This document shows, piece after piece, positions 44,544-53,903 of a DNA stretch of 64,000 nucleotides (position 1 is the first letter of the stretch; every line of letters starts with the position of its first letter). Both the position numbers and the translations under genes were made by a program. Origin of the DNA: Lachnospiraceae bacterium JLR.KK008 (GTDB lineage Bacteria > Bacillota > Clostridia > Lachnospirales > Lachnospiraceae); contig CP143548.1 in assembly GCA_037015955.1 (NCBI GenBank), positions 2,102,001 through 2,166,000 of the forward strand, written 5' to 3'. The notes beneath the pieces are model-generated. The model had not been told where the DNA came from, ran no database searches, and saw only the letters and a program-made list of their open reading frames with translations.

Positions 44544-44574
44544 AAAAAAAGGAAACGCATAAACGTTTCCTTTT
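44544..44574 (-). terminator. Terminator of rny
   Basis: AAAAGGAAACG and CGTTTCCTTTT form a perfect 11-bp stem followed by a seven-T tract on the minus strand, 19 bp after the rny stop. Confidence 0.92.
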
Positions 44575-44592
44575 CCCATAAGCAAAACTATT

Positions 44593-46140
44593 CTACTTTG
44601 CATAATCGATTACGCGCGATTCGCGGATGACATTGACTTTGATTTGTCCCGGATATTCCAGTTCTGCCTCTATCTGTTTGGAAATATCACGGGCTAAAAG
44701 TACCATGTCAGAATCCGAAATCTGATCTGGAACTACCATGACACGAACCTCTCTGCCTGCCTGAATAGCAAAAGATTTGTCGACACCTTTGAAATTGTTT
44801 GTGATTTCTTCTAACTGTTTCAACCTGCTTGTATATGTTTCCACCGTTTCCCGTCTGGCACCCGGACGCGCCGCGGAAATCGTGTCCGCCGCCTGAATAA
44901 GGCAAGCGATCAAAGACTGCGCCTCTACGTCACCATGATGGGATTCCACACTGTTGATGACGACAGGGCCTTCTTTATATTTCCTGCAAAGCTCAACACC
45001 TAACTGTATATGGGAGCCTTCCATCTCATGATCGACTGCTTTTCCAATGTCATGCAACAATCCTGCACGCTTGGCCAGCCGGACATCCAATCCCATTTCT
45101 GCTGCCAGCAATCCGGATAACTGGGCAACCTCGATAGAATGCTTGAGCGCATTCTGACCATAACTCGTTCTGAACTTCATTTTACCAAGTAATCTCACAA
45201 GTTCCGGATGAATGCCGTGTACGCCAACTTCCAGCGTAGCAGCCTCGCCCTCTTCCTTGATCATCACTTCCACTTCTTTTTGCGCTTTCTCCACCATTTC
45301 TTCGATCCTTGCCGGATGGATACGTCCGTCTACGATCAGTTTTTCAAGAGCAATGCGCGCAACTTCCCTGCGGATCGGATCAAAACCGGATAATATCACG
45401 GCTTCCGGTGTGTCGTCAATGATCAGATCCACTCCGGTCATTGTTTCGAGAGTGCGGATATTCCTGCCCTCCCGGCCGATGATCCTTCCCTTCATCTCAT
45501 CATTGGGAAGTTGTACTACGGAGATCGTCGTCTCGGACACATGGTCAGCGGCACATTTCTGAATGGCAGTCACTACATATTCCTTCGCCTTCTTGTCCGC
45601 CTCTTCCTTAGCCCGGCTTTCCATCTCCTTGATCATCATGGCTGTTTCATGTTTTACTTCATCTTCCACAGTTTTCAACAAATAATCTTTTGCCTGTTCG
45701 GAGGTTAATCTGGAGATTCGTTCAAGTTCCTGTACTCTTTGCTCATTGAGCTTGGAAATTTCTACTTTCATCTTCCCAAGTTCTTCTTCCCTCGCTGTCA
45801 ACACTGCTTCTTTCTTTTCGATAGAATCTGCTTTTTTATCGATGTTCTCTTCTTTCTGCTGGACTCTTCTTTCAGAGCGCTGTACTTCAGCACGGCGTTC
45901 CTTGATCTCCTTATCAAGTTCATTCTTTGTACGAATGGACTCTTCCTTAATCTCAAGTAAGCCTTCCCTCTTCTTAGCCTCCGCAGTTTTTAACGCTTCA
46001 TCGATGATCTCTCTTGCCTTTTCCTCAGCATTACCGATCTTAGTCTCTACTACCTTCTTGCGATAGGAAGTAGCTACTCCGGCAGACACCGGTACCGCAA
46101 TAAGAAGCGTAACAACTACTGCTACTATTACACTAAGCAT
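44593..46140 (-). CDS. rny: Ribonuclease Y
   Basis: The 515-residue protein has an N-terminal membrane anchor (about 1-22), a long charged coiled coil (about 30-200), a KH domain with [14 protein letters not shown], and an HD domain with [17 protein letters not shown]. RNase Y starts decay of many mRNAs at the membrane in Firmicutes. ATG 46140 is preceded by AGGAGG at 11 nt; a GTG four codons earlier lies directly against the ribosome binding site and is unlikely. The ribosome binding site itself lies in a small palindrome (AGGAG-N3-CTCCT). It follows recX and has its own promoter. Confidence 0.96.
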   Translation of the reverse strand: MLSVIVAVVVTLLIAVPVSAGVATSYRKKVVETKIGNAEEKAREIIDEALKTAEAKKREGLLEIKEESIRTKNELDKEIKERRAEVQRSERRVQQKEENIDKKADSIEKKEAVLTAREEELGKMKVEISKLNEQRVQELERISRLTSEQAKDYLLKTVEDEVKHETAMMIKEMESRAKEEADKKAKEYVVTAIQKCAADHVSETTISVVQLPNDEMKGRIIGREGRNIRTLETMTGVDLIIDDTPEAVILSGFDPIRREVARIALEKLIVDGRIHPARIEEMVEKAQKEVEVMIKEEGEAATLEVGVHGIHPELVRLLGKMKFRTSYGQNALKHSIEVAQLSGLLAAEMGLDVRLAKRAGLLHDIGKAVDHEMEGSHIQLGVELCRKYKEGPVVINSVESHHGDVEAQSLIACLIQAADTISAARPGARRETVETYTSRLKQLEEITNNFKGVDKSFAIQAGREVRVMVVPDQISDSDMVLLARDISKQIEAELEYPGQIKVNVIRESRVIDYAK

Positions 46141-46188
46141 GTACAGGAGCACCTCCTTATTTATTTTTCATTGTACAAATATCTGATA

Positions 46189-46216
46189 TAGGGTATACTG
46201 CTTACCGTATACCCTA
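46189..46216 (-). other. Perfect hairpin in the rny leader
   Basis: TAGGGTATAC and GTATACCCTA form a perfect 10-bp stem with an 8-nt loop. It lies between the rny promoter and the rny start, with no T tract on the minus strand. It could stabilise or regulate the leader, or end recX transcripts inefficiently. Confidence 0.6.
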
Positions 46217-46240
46217 ATTTTCAAAAATTACAACATATTA

Positions 46241-46269
46241 ATTTTAAACGCAATTACCCATTATGTCAA
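46241..46269 (-). promoter_or_regulatory. Sigma-A promoter of rny
   Basis: TTGACA (46264-46269) and TAAAAT (46241-46246) are 17 bp apart on the minus strand, just after the recX stop at 46283. The leader is about 95 nt. Confidence 0.75.
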
Positions 46270-46282
46270 GTAAAACTGTCTG

Positions 46283-46906
46283 TTAATCCATTTCCTCCAT
46301 CACACGTCTGGCAGTGTCCATGGAAAACCCTTTGCGGTACAGGTATCCATACATGCGCTGTCTCTCTTTTTCGCTGGCATGTTCAGACGAATAGTGCTTC
46401 TTTTCCAGCAGTCTGCGTATCATTGCTTCCTCGTCCGAAACAAATCCATCGCCGGCCAGTTCTTCCACCGCAGAGCGGATCACCTCTCTGCACACACCTT
46501 TCTGAAGCAGCTTCTGTTCGATCTCTTTCAGACTGTGGCTGCCCATACGACAGGAAATGTAATCATAGGCATATCTGGCATCATCCACATAGTGATATGA
46601 TTTTACATAGTCGACTGCCTCCTGCGCCATCTCCTGACTGTATCCTCCGAGCAACAGTTTGTCCATAAGCTGCCGCTGTGTATATTGCCGGCCTTTTAAA
46701 AGATTCATTGCACGCAGTCTGGCACGTTTCGGAAGCACCTCGGTTTGAAGTTCCTGCCATACGTCCTCCGTCAACTCGCCGCCCTCTCTGATCTGATATT
46801 TGCGCAACTCGCCCTTGTATAAGATAAAAGCGGCTGTACCGTCCACATATACCCTGCTTCTTGTTTTTGAGATCGGTTCGACCTCTGTCACTGTCATCTC
46901 CGTCAT
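46283..46906 (-). CDS. recX: Regulatory protein RecX
   Basis: The 207-residue protein has the RecX pattern of repeated three-helix units: ALNLL-type [46 protein letters not shown] and a final [16 protein letters not shown]. RecX binds RecA filaments and limits their activity. Its ATG overlaps the recA stop (ATGA at 46903-46906), which indicates coupled translation and shared SOS control. Confidence 0.93.
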   Translation of the reverse strand: MTEMTVTEVEPISKTRSRVYVDGTAAFILYKGELRKYQIREGGELTEDVWQELQTEVLPKRARLRAMNLLKGRQYTQRQLMDKLLLGGYSQEMAQEAVDYVKSYHYVDDARYAYDYISCRMGSHSLKEIEQKLLQKGVCREVIRSAVEELAGDGFVSDEEAMIRRLLEKKHYSSEHASEKERQRMYGYLYRKGFSMDTARRVMEEMD

Positions 46907-48048
46907 TTGCTCTCTGCCTTAGCTGCAGTCGTTTTCCTGTCTGCGGCCGTCTTTTTGCCGGCGCTCTCCTTTTTCCCTGCGTCAGCGGCATCCGCATCCG
47001 CATTCTTTTCAGGCATATCGCTCTGAGCTCCGTCCGCTTCACTGCCTGCACCATTTCCAAGCCCGTAGTTCACTCTGACTTTGTTTTCCACTTCTTCACA
47101 GAGCTGTGGGTTATCTTTCAGATATTGTTTGGCATTTTCACGGCCCTGGCCGATTTTACCGCCCTCATAGGCGTACCACGCGCCGCTCTTACTGATCACA
47201 TTGCAGGCGGCTGCCAGATCGAGAATATCCCCCTCCCGGGAAATGCCCTGACCGAACATAATGTCAAACTCCGCCTCCTTGAAGGGCGGCGCAATTTTGT
47301 TCTTGACGACTTTCACTCTCGTGCGGTTTCCAATCATCTCACCACTCTGTTTTAATGTCTCGATCCTTCTCACATCGAGACGCACAGAGGAATAAAACTT
47401 CAGTGCGCGCCCACCTGTCGTCGTCTCGGGATTGCCAAACATCACACCAACTTTTTCCCGAAGCTGGTTGATAAAAATAACGGTACAGTTCGACTTACTG
47501 ATCACTGCAGTCAGTTTTCGAAGGGCCTGTGACATCAGCCTGGCCTGTAATCCCACATGGCTGTCACCCATGTCGCCGTCGATCTCTGCCTTTGGTACAA
47601 GTGCTGCAACAGAGTCCACGACAATGATGTCGATCGCCCCCGAACGCACCATAGTCTCCGTGATCTCCAGTGCCTGCTCTCCGTTATCCGGCTGAGAGAT
47701 ATAGAGATTATCAATATCAACGCCGATATTTTTCGCATAGACAGGATCAAGCGCATGTTCGGCATCGATAAATCCTGCGATACCGCCTCGTTTCTGCACT
47801 TCCGCGACCATATGTAACGTTACCGTAGTCTTGCCGCTGGACTCCGGTCCATATATTTCCACGATCCTGCCTTTGGGAATCCCGCCAAGTCCCAGCGCAA
47901 TATCCAGACTCAGAGAACCTGTCGGTATCGTCTCCACATTCATCTGTACTTTCGGGTCGCCCAGCTTCATCACCGCGCCTTTTCCAAACTGTTTCTCAAT
48001 CTGACCCAATGCGGCATCCAATGCTTTTAATTTATCATCTTTTTCCAT
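46903..48048 (-). CDS. recA: Recombinase RecA
   Basis: The 381-residue protein has Walker [10 protein letters not shown] near 67-75, the DNA-binding loops around [17 protein letters not shown] and [12 protein letters not shown], and the usual C-terminal domain to about residue 345. The last 35 residues are unusual: a run rich in Ala, Asp and Lys (about 345-381) that resembles a disordered tail. RecA catalyses strand exchange and LexA cleavage. Two LexA-type boxes lie at its promoter. Confidence 0.98.
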   Translation of the reverse strand: MEKDDKLKALDAALGQIEKQFGKGAVMKLGDPKVQMNVETIPTGSLSLDIALGLGGIPKGRIVEIYGPESSGKTTVTLHMVAEVQKRGGIAGFIDAEHALDPVYAKNIGVDIDNLYISQPDNGEQALEITETMVRSGAIDIIVVDSVAALVPKAEIDGDMGDSHVGLQARLMSQALRKLTAVISKSNCTVIFINQLREKVGVMFGNPETTTGGRALKFYSSVRLDVRRIETLKQSGEMIGNRTRVKVVKNKIAPPFKEAEFDIMFGQGISREGDILDLAAACNVISKSGAWYAYEGGKIGQGRENAKQYLKDNPQLCEEVENKVRVNYGLGNGAGSEADGAQSDMPEKNADADAADAGKKESAGKKTAADRKTTAAKAESK

Positions 48049-48075
48049 ATAAACTCTCCTTACGCGCTCTCGAAT

Positions 48076-48089
48076 AGAACATTCGTTCT
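48076..48089. promoter_or_regulatory. LexA (SOS) box 1 of recA
   Basis: AGAAC-ATTC-GTTCT is a perfect palindrome with the GAAC-N4-GTTC core of Gram-positive LexA boxes. It lies just downstream of the recA -10 box. Confidence 0.85.
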
Positions 48090-48095
48090 GTTAAT

Positions 48096-48124
48096 AGGAT
48101 AAAACATCTGTTCGATTTTGTCAA
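48096..48124 (-). promoter_or_regulatory. recA promoter with LexA box 2 in its spacer
   Basis: TTGACA (48119-48124) and TATCCT (48096-48101) are 17 bp apart on the minus strand. The spacer contains CGAAC-N4-GTTTT (48101-48114), a second, slightly degenerate LexA box. Confidence 0.8.
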
Positions 48125-48151
48125 TTCTTTTTTCAGGAAACGGAAATCATA

Positions 48152-48194
48152 TAACTGCCGGGCCAGATGGCCGCTGACTGCCACAGCCCGGCAA
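48152..48194 (-). terminator. GC-rich hairpin after the zinc-ribbon protein gene
   Basis: GCCGGGC pairs with GCCCGGC around an inner GGCC/GGCC element, 24 bp after the stop at 48218. There is no T tract. It separates the yicC-to-zinc-ribbon run from recA. Confidence 0.5.
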
Positions 48195-48217
48195 AAGATA
48201 AGTGTGTCAATAGATTT

Positions 48218-49621
48218 TCAGAATTTCTTCAGATATTTGTCATAATCCTTATAAGTGACTGTCACCCAGCCGCTGGAAACGCTGTCACTGTAATTCATAC
48301 CGACTTCCATACCAAGCGGCGTATAATAGGCGATCACGGCATCTCTGTCCCGAAGGACCTGTGCCAGCTCTTCATCAGACAACGCATCCAGATAATCAAT
48401 ACTGCCGTTCTGCTCGTCGTTTCTCTCACGGAACTCCCTGGCAAACGCTTCGTCAATCTCAAGCAGGCTTCCATTGTCCAGCACAACGCCATTTTTCACA
48501 TCGATGTTGATCGGATACAGATCGACATGGTATTCATCATCCAGAACCACATATTCATCAATAACAATGCTGATCATATCTTCGTCGTTATAAGTCACAT
48601 AGGTCGTCGTATATACGGCATAGCTCTCTCCGTACTCCGCGTAATAAGAATATTTGGGGAAGTCCTCCGCATAGTAGAGTGCAACCGTCTCAATGGCTTC
48701 GTTCAACTGATCGATATTGGGAATGCTGTTCCCCTTCAGTTCAATATAATTGATTACGACATCTATATCATTGTCAGGATCTTCGTTCGTATAGGATTTC
48801 GTGACGAAAGAATAGTCCACGTCTTCATTGATGGCGTTGCAAGGCCCATAATAATAAGTATCTGTCGGAGACGGCACATAATCGTCCCCGCCGTAAGCAT
48901 CCTCTCCGTCATAAGAAAAATACGGGTCCTGAATGCCGCTGCCTTCTTCCTCAAAATCATACTCGTCGACATACGGATTCGAACTGTCCATCGACGCATA
49001 CTTCATGATAAAATAGCCGTAAAAGAAACTGAATATAATATAACCGAGCAGAAAGAGTACGGCGACCACAACTCCGATCGTCACCCACACTTTGTTATCT
49101 TTTTTCGGCTTCATATAAGGATTATACGGACTATAGTTCTGCTGCCCGTAATAAGAATTCTGCTGGTTCTGATATGAACCCTGCTGACCATAATACTGGT
49201 CCTGCTGATTCTGATACGGCCCCTGCTGACCATAATACTGGTTCTGCTGATTCTGGTACGGTCCCTGCTGGTTCTGATATGATCCGTACTGATTCTGTTG
49301 ATTCTGATACGGTCCGTACGGGTCCTGCTGATTCTGATATGATCCGTATGGGTCTTGTTGATTCTGATATGGTCCGTATGGGTCCTGTTGATTCTGATAT
49401 GATCCATATGGGTCCTGCTGACTCTGCCCTGATCCGTACATATTCGTCTGATAACCGCTTCCCGGTTGATAATTCTGCTCCGGCATTTCCTGCGGATAGT
49501 TCTGCGAGGAATAGACACCCTGCTCATCACGCTGGCCTGAACATTCCGGACAGACCCCATTCTCCATCAAAGCACCGCATTTCGGACAGAAATTATAGTT
49601 TTCCCTCGTTTGATCATTCAT
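48218..49621 (-). CDS. Zinc-ribbon membrane protein with Gln/Tyr/Asn-rich repeats
   Basis: The 467-residue protein starts with a zinc ribbon (C12-x2-C15 and C24-x2-C27), followed by a low-complexity segment of tandem repeats: five 10-residue units of the type [SP]YQNQQDPYG (about 69-118) and three 14-residue units of the type G[PS]YQNQQ-QYYGQQ (about 120-161). Next comes one membrane helix (about 178-202) and an acidic outer domain of about 260 residues. The repeats look prion-like. Function is unknown. It follows cinA after 18 bp with GGGGGAACAAGT before the ATG. Confidence 0.8.
   Translation of the reverse strand: MNDQTRENYNFCPKCGALMENGVCPECSGQRDEQGVYSSQNYPQEMPEQNYQPGSGYQTNMYGSGQSQQDPYGSYQNQQDPYGPYQNQQDPYGSYQNQQDPYGPYQNQQNQYGSYQNQQGPYQNQQNQYYGQQGPYQNQQDQYYGQQGSYQNQQNSYYGQQNYSPYNPYMKPKKDNKVWVTIGVVVAVLFLLGYIIFSFFYGYFIMKYASMDSSNPYVDEYDFEEEGSGIQDPYFSYDGEDAYGGDDYVPSPTDTYYYGPCNAINEDVDYSFVTKSYTNEDPDNDIDVVINYIELKGNSIPNIDQLNEAIETVALYYAEDFPKYSYYAEYGESYAVYTTTYVTYNDEDMISIVIDEYVVLDDEYHVDLYPINIDVKNGVVLDNGSLLEIDEAFAREFRERNDEQNGSIDYLDALSDEELAQVLRDRDAVIAYYTPLGMEVGMNYSDSVSSGWVTVTYKDYDKYLKKF
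49139..49417. repeat. In-frame tandem repeats coding a Gln/Tyr-rich segment
   Basis: Units of 30 bp (about 49268-49417) and 42 bp (about 49139-49264) repeat inside the zinc-ribbon protein gene. All copies keep the reading frame. Nearly identical units suggest recent slippage, so copy number may vary between strains. Confidence 0.85.
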
Positions 49622-49639
49622 ACTTGTTCCCCCATTTGT

Positions 49640-50899
49640 TTAACGGAATGTAACCTCGCTGTAATGTTCCAAAATGCTCTGTCTCATCAACGTTAGCGCA
49701 GCCGTCACACTGTTTTCACGGATCTTGCTCCGACTGCCGGAAAAATGGTATTCTTTTATTTTCATCTTCCCACAGACACTGCAGGCAATGTACACAAGTC
49801 CCACCGGTTTCTGTGCAGTACCGCCGTCAGGACCGGCAATGCCCGTGATCGCGACTGCCACATCCGCTTTGGAAGAAACGGCTGCTCCCTTCGCCATCTG
49901 TTTGGCCACATTCTCACTGACCGCACCGTATTTGTCAAGAGACGGTTTCTTGACGCCGAGCAGTTTATGCTTCGCCTTATTGGAATACGTCACCTGACCG
50001 GATTTAAATACTTCGGAAACCCCCGGTACATTGATCAGTCTTGCGGACAGCAGTCCGCCCGTACAGGACTCTGCCGTCGTCACCGTCAGACGGTTGGCCA
50101 GAAGCAGATCAACGACCGCCTCCTCCAGCGTCACGTCTTTATCCGTCGTATACACATTCATGCCAAAACGGTTTTTCAGTTCTTTGACGACCGGTTTGAC
50201 GAGCTTCCTGGCCTCTTTCTCTTCCTCCGCCTTCGCTGTGATCCTAAGATGCACTTCCCCGGTCTTTGCATAGGGCGCAATCGTCGGATTCCCCTGCTGT
50301 GCAATCAAATCGGCGATCATTGTCTCCGCCTTGCTCTCTCCGATACCGCACAGTTTCACTGTCTGAGAATAAATAACGCCCGCAGCAGCTCCTGCCAGAT
50401 AAGGACCAACGGCAGATTCAAACATCGGGATCAGTTCCCCCGGCGGTCCCGGCAGAAGAATGATCCGCTTTCCGTTCTCTTCCATAATAATACCCGGCGC
50501 CGTACCGTTGTCATTGTCAATGACAGTCGCTCCCTCCGGAACCATGGCCTGCTTCCAGTTGTTTTCTGTCAGCTCCAGCCCACGCCTCGTAAAATATTGT
50601 GCAATCCGCTCTTTGGAATGATCATCCATGTACAACGATCTGCCCAGAACTTTCGCCGCCGTCTCTTTTGTCAGGTCATCCTGCGTCGGTCCCAGTCCTC
50701 CTGACGCAATAACGATGTCACTGCGTCCAAACGCAGTCTGCAGCGCCTGCATCAGTCTCTCCTCGTTGTCTCCGACAACAGTCTGATAAAAACAGGAAAA
50801 GCCAAGAGCCGCGCACTGCTCCGCGAGATAGGCTGCATTGGTATTGACAATGTTTCCGAGCAGGATCTCCGTCCCCACCGAAACCAGTTCTACGGTCAT
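49640..50899 (-). CDS. cinA: CinA family nucleotide-repair protein
   Basis: The 419-residue protein joins an N-terminal MoaB/MoeA-like domain (SVGTEILLGNIVNTNA, ASGGLGPTQDDLTKE; residues about 1-170) with a C-terminal CinA domain (TTAESCTGGLLSARL, SSKADVAVAITGIAGPDGG). Known members have NMN deamidase or ADP-ribose pyrophosphatase activity and sit next to recA. The pgsA stop directly abuts its ATG (TAAATG). Confidence 0.95.
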   Translation of the reverse strand: MTVELVSVGTEILLGNIVNTNAAYLAEQCAALGFSCFYQTVVGDNEERLMQALQTAFGRSDIVIASGGLGPTQDDLTKETAAKVLGRSLYMDDHSKERIAQYFTRRGLELTENNWKQAMVPEGATVIDNDNGTAPGIIMEENGKRIILLPGPPGELIPMFESAVGPYLAGAAAGVIYSQTVKLCGIGESKAETMIADLIAQQGNPTIAPYAKTGEVHLRITAKAEEEKEARKLVKPVVKELKNRFGMNVYTTDKDVTLEEAVVDLLLANRLTVTTAESCTGGLLSARLINVPGVSEVFKSGQVTYSNKAKHKLLGVKKPSLDKYGAVSENVAKQMAKGAAVSSKADVAVAITGIAGPDGGTAQKPVGLVYIACSVCGKMKIKEYHFSGSRSKIRENSVTAALTLMRQSILEHYSEVTFR

Positions 50900-51439
50900 T
50901 TATTTATCCTCCATAAATACGCTTCTGTTCTTTATCATATAATCGACCAGCGACACGATCGTCAGTATCACGGCAATCCATGTGACGATTGCCGACACAA
51001 CCGTCAGTGCCTCGATATGAATGATCAGCAGACAGATCATAATCATCTGGAATGTCGTCTTATATTTGCCCCAATAACTGGCTGCAATGACAATGCCATT
51101 GTCCGCGGCGATCTGCCGCAGGCCACTGACGATAAACTCCCGGCTGATGATGACGATAACGATCCAGGCTGCCAGTCTGTCCTGCGCCGACAGACAGATC
51201 AGAGCCGCACTCACGAGAAGTTTGTCGGCAAGCGGGTCCATCAGCTTGCCAAAATTCGTGACAAGATTGTATTTTCTGGCAATCTTACCGTCCAGCAGAT
51301 CGGTCAGGCTGGCAACGACAAAGATGCCAAGCGCGATCCACCTGTCTGCGCTTCCAAACAGCTCCATCAGCATAAATACCACAAAAAAGGGAATCAGAAT
51401 TACGCGCAGCATCGTCAGCTTATTCGGTAAATTCATCAT
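50900..51439 (-). CDS. pgsA: CDP-diacylglycerol-glycerol-3-phosphate 3-phosphatidyltransferase
   Basis: The 179-residue membrane protein has the CDP-alcohol transferase motif DGKIARKYNLVTNFGKLMD (D-G-x2-A-R-x8-G-x3-D) plus the final Asp in PLADK, and four or more helices. It makes phosphatidylglycerol phosphate for membrane lipids. The start at 51439 uses AGGAGAG inside the 3' end of rimO, which it overlaps by 20 bp. Confidence 0.96.
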   Translation of the reverse strand: MMNLPNKLTMLRVILIPFFVVFMLMELFGSADRWIALGIFVVASLTDLLDGKIARKYNLVTNFGKLMDPLADKLLVSAALICLSAQDRLAAWIVIVIISREFIVSGLRQIAADNGIVIAASYWGKYKTTFQMIMICLLIIHIEALTVVSAIVTWIAVILTIVSLVDYMIKNRSVFMEDK

Positions 51440-52766
51440 ATATCTCTCCTATCAGATCATATTCGTTGGAATCCGTAATCACAGCTCTGACGAAATCTCC
51501 GCTCATCAGTTCTCTGTCCGTCTGCAGAAAGAGCAGACCGTCGACATTCGGTGCATCCTGATACGTTCTGGCAATATAGACGCCATCCTCCGGCAGCCTA
51601 CCTTCGATAAATGCGTCCAGGATGGTCCTCTGCCGTGCCATGCCTTCCGTCTTCTCAAAAGCGATCGCCTGCTGAAGCAACATCAGTTCATCCCGGCGCC
51701 GGCGCTTGACTTCCTCCGGTATCTGGTCCTCCATCGATGCTGCCGGCGTCCCTTCCTCCGCAGAATACGGGAATACGCCGAGTCTGTCAAATTCCATCTC
51801 GTTTACAAATCTGTACAGTTCTTCATAGTCCTCCTGGCTCTCTCCCGGAAACCCGGTAATCAGCGTTGTCCGCAGACAAATATCCGGTATCATCTCCCGC
51901 AGTTTCTTGATCTGTCGCCGCAGTTCCTCCTGCGTCGTACGCCTGCCCATTCTCTTTAAGACCGGGTCGCTGGCATGCTGGATCGGAATATCGAGATAAT
52001 GGCAGATCTTTGCCTCGTCCCGGATTGTCTGGATCAGTTCATCGGTAATTTCCTCCGGATAACAGTATAAAATGCGGACCCACCGCAGACCGTCAATCTC
52101 ACACAGCCTGTGCAGAAGTTCCGGCAGACTTTTTCTGCCATACCGGTCAACGCCATAGAGCGTCGTCTCCTGAGCCACGAGAATCAGTTCCTTCACGCCG
52201 TCTGCCGCCAGCGATTTTGCTTCCTCCACCAGCTCCTCCATCGGAACGCTCCGGTAATTCCCCCGCACCCTCGGTATGATACAGTAAGTGCAGCGCTTAT
52301 CACAGCCCTCCGCAATCTTCAGATAGGCGTAATGTCCGCCTGTCGTGACGATCCTGCTGCCCTGCCGGGCCTTTAACGCCGCATTAATATCTGCAAACCG
52401 GCTGCATCGTTTTCCGGCCAGCGCCTCGTCGATGGCATCTGCGATCTGATCGACAGCCATCGTCCCAAGGATGGCGTCCACTTCCGGAATCTCTTCCCGA
52501 ATCTCCTCCCGGTACCGCTGGGCAAGACAGCCGGTCACGATCAGCGCCTGTATCTTCCCCGCTTTTTTCCACTCTGCCATTTCCAGAATATTCTGAATGC
52601 TCTCCTCTTTTGCATCGTTGATAAAACAGCATGTGTTGACGACGACAATATCCGCCTGCTGCTCATCATCGGTAAAGGCATACCCCCGCGCCGCGAGAAT
52701 ACCAAGCATGACTTCCGAATCCACCAGATTTTTATCACAGCCGAGAGATACCAGTAATACATTCAT
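51420..52766 (-). CDS. rimO: Ribosomal protein S12 methylthiotransferase RimO
   Basis: The 448-residue protein starts MNVLLVSLGCDKNLVDSEVM, the usual RimO start, with the second cluster cysteines in the N-terminal UPF0004 domain, the radical SAM motif CDKRCTYC near residue 155, and a C-terminal TRAM domain. It methylthiolates an Asp of ribosomal protein S12. ATG 52766 lies 4 bp after the rpoZ stop; an in-frame ATG at 52784 overlaps rpoZ and is less likely. Confidence 0.95.
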   Translation of the reverse strand: MNVLLVSLGCDKNLVDSEVMLGILAARGYAFTDDEQQADIVVVNTCCFINDAKEESIQNILEMAEWKKAGKIQALIVTGCLAQRYREEIREEIPEVDAILGTMAVDQIADAIDEALAGKRCSRFADINAALKARQGSRIVTTGGHYAYLKIAEGCDKRCTYCIIPRVRGNYRSVPMEELVEEAKSLAADGVKELILVAQETTLYGVDRYGRKSLPELLHRLCEIDGLRWVRILYCYPEEITDELIQTIRDEAKICHYLDIPIQHASDPVLKRMGRRTTQEELRRQIKKLREMIPDICLRTTLITGFPGESQEDYEELYRFVNEMEFDRLGVFPYSAEEGTPAASMEDQIPEEVKRRRRDELMLLQQAIAFEKTEGMARQRTILDAFIEGRLPEDGVYIARTYQDAPNVDGLLFLQTDRELMSGDFVRAVITDSNEYDLIGEIYDEFTE

Positions 52767-52770
52767 CGTT

Positions 52771-53004
52771 TCATTCTTCTTCATTCTGTATTTTGATTCT
52801 GGACTGATCCAGCTCCTCGATCGCAACGGAAAGCGGTTTCTTGCCGTCCGAATCCACATAGGCGTCCTCGCCGCCAATCAGCTGACGGGCACGTTTGGAA
52901 GTTGCCATAACAATAGAATATCTGCTGTTGACGACGGGTGCTTCCCCCTCCTCAACCTCACTGTTTACTACTCTCATTAAATCGGAATAGGATGGATGTA
53001 ACAT
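52771..53004 (-). CDS. rpoZ: RNA polymerase omega subunit
   Basis: The 77-residue protein has the omega core with NSRYSIVMATSKRARQLIGG and KPLSVAIEEL. It supports assembly of RNA polymerase. Its ATG shares a base with the gmk stop (TAATG), so the two are translationally coupled. The gene order remA-gmk-rpoZ is conserved in Firmicutes. Confidence 0.93.
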   Translation of the reverse strand: MLHPSYSDLMRVVNSEVEEGEAPVVNSRYSIVMATSKRARQLIGGEDAYVDSDGKKPLSVAIEELDQSRIKIQNEEE

Positions 53005-53639
53005 TATTTTTCTCCTTTCACCAGTTCCTGTAACTGCATTCTTATATTTTCGATAAATTCCTGATTTCTGACCGGCGCGCTGTGCGCCCCCTCAATCAGC
53101 CCGTGCATCTCTCTCACACACGTATCCAGATCGTCATTGACGACAAGATAATCATACTTCTCAATGCCTTCCGCCTCCTCGCAGGCACGGGAAAGTCTGG
53201 AACTTACGACTTCTTCCGTCTCTGTCCCCCTGCCGATCAGTCTTCGTTTCAGCTCCTTGATGCTCGGCGGCGTGACAAACAACAGCAGCGCCGACGGGAA
53301 CCGCTCCTTTACTTTGAGCGCCCCCTGTATCTCGATCTCCAGAATCACGTCCTTGCCGCGTGCAAGCTGCATTTCCACATACTCCCGCGGCGTCCCGTAA
53401 TAATTCCCACAGTACGACGCATATTCAATCAGTTCTCCTCCGGCGATCTTATGCTCAAACGTTTCCCGGGAGACAAAAAAGTATTCTTTCCCGTCCTCTT
53501 CTCCCGGTCTGGGGCTGCGCGTCGTCATTGAGACAGACAAGGCATACGCATCATATGTCCTCACAAGCTCCTTCATCAGCGTACCTTTGCCGGCGCCGGA
53601 AAATCCGGATACCACTACCAAAATTCCCCTTCGCTTCAT
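53004..53639 (-). CDS. gmk: Guanylate kinase
   Basis: The 211-residue kinase has the P-loop GFSGAGKGT at 10-18, the GMP-binding segment SMTTRSPRPGEEDGKEYFFVSRE and an Arg-rich lid (RLIGRGTETEEVV). It phosphorylates GMP to GDP. Its ATG overlaps the remA stop by four bases (ATGA). Confidence 0.97.
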   Translation of the reverse strand: MKRRGILVVVSGFSGAGKGTLMKELVRTYDAYALSVSMTTRSPRPGEEDGKEYFFVSRETFEHKIAGGELIEYASYCGNYYGTPREYVEMQLARGKDVILEIEIQGALKVKERFPSALLLFVTPPSIKELKRRLIGRGTETEEVVSSRLSRACEEAEGIEKYDYLVVNDDLDTCVREMHGLIEGAHSAPVRNQEFIENIRMQLQELVKGEK

Positions 53640-53890
53640 TTGTTTACCCCTTCTTCTGTCTGTACTCTGCTCACGATCGTCTCCGGCAACAGCGCCGAAA
53701 GCACGACCTGATTATTCTCCATCACAAGAACTGCTTTCGTTTTTCTTCCCTGCGTGGCGTCGATGGCGGTACCGCTTTCCTTCGCTTTCTGAACAAGACG
53801 TTTCACCGGCGCAGAATCCGGCGTGACGATCGCCATGACCTTCTCCGTATTCACCATATTGCCAAATCCGATGTGAATTAAATGATTCAA
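53636..53890 (-). CDS. remA: RemA family regulator (DUF370)
   Basis: The 84-residue protein has the RemA pattern IHIGFGNMVNTEKVMAIVTPDSAP and ATQGRKTKAVLVMENNQVVLSA. In Bacillus, RemA is a DNA-binding activator of matrix and osmoprotection genes. It lies between yicC and gmk, as in Bacillus. Here its targets are unknown. Confidence 0.92.
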   Translation of the reverse strand: MNHLIHIGFGNMVNTEKVMAIVTPDSAPVKRLVQKAKESGTAIDATQGRKTKAVLVMENNQVVLSALLPETIVSRVQTEEGVNK

Positions 53891-53903
53891 GCTCTTCTCC
53901 GCC

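Noticed and set aside
49139-49417. Regular repeats that could suggest a CRISPR array
   Set aside because: Repeats are directly adjacent, in frame and code a Gln/Tyr-rich protein segment; there are no spacers and no cas genes.
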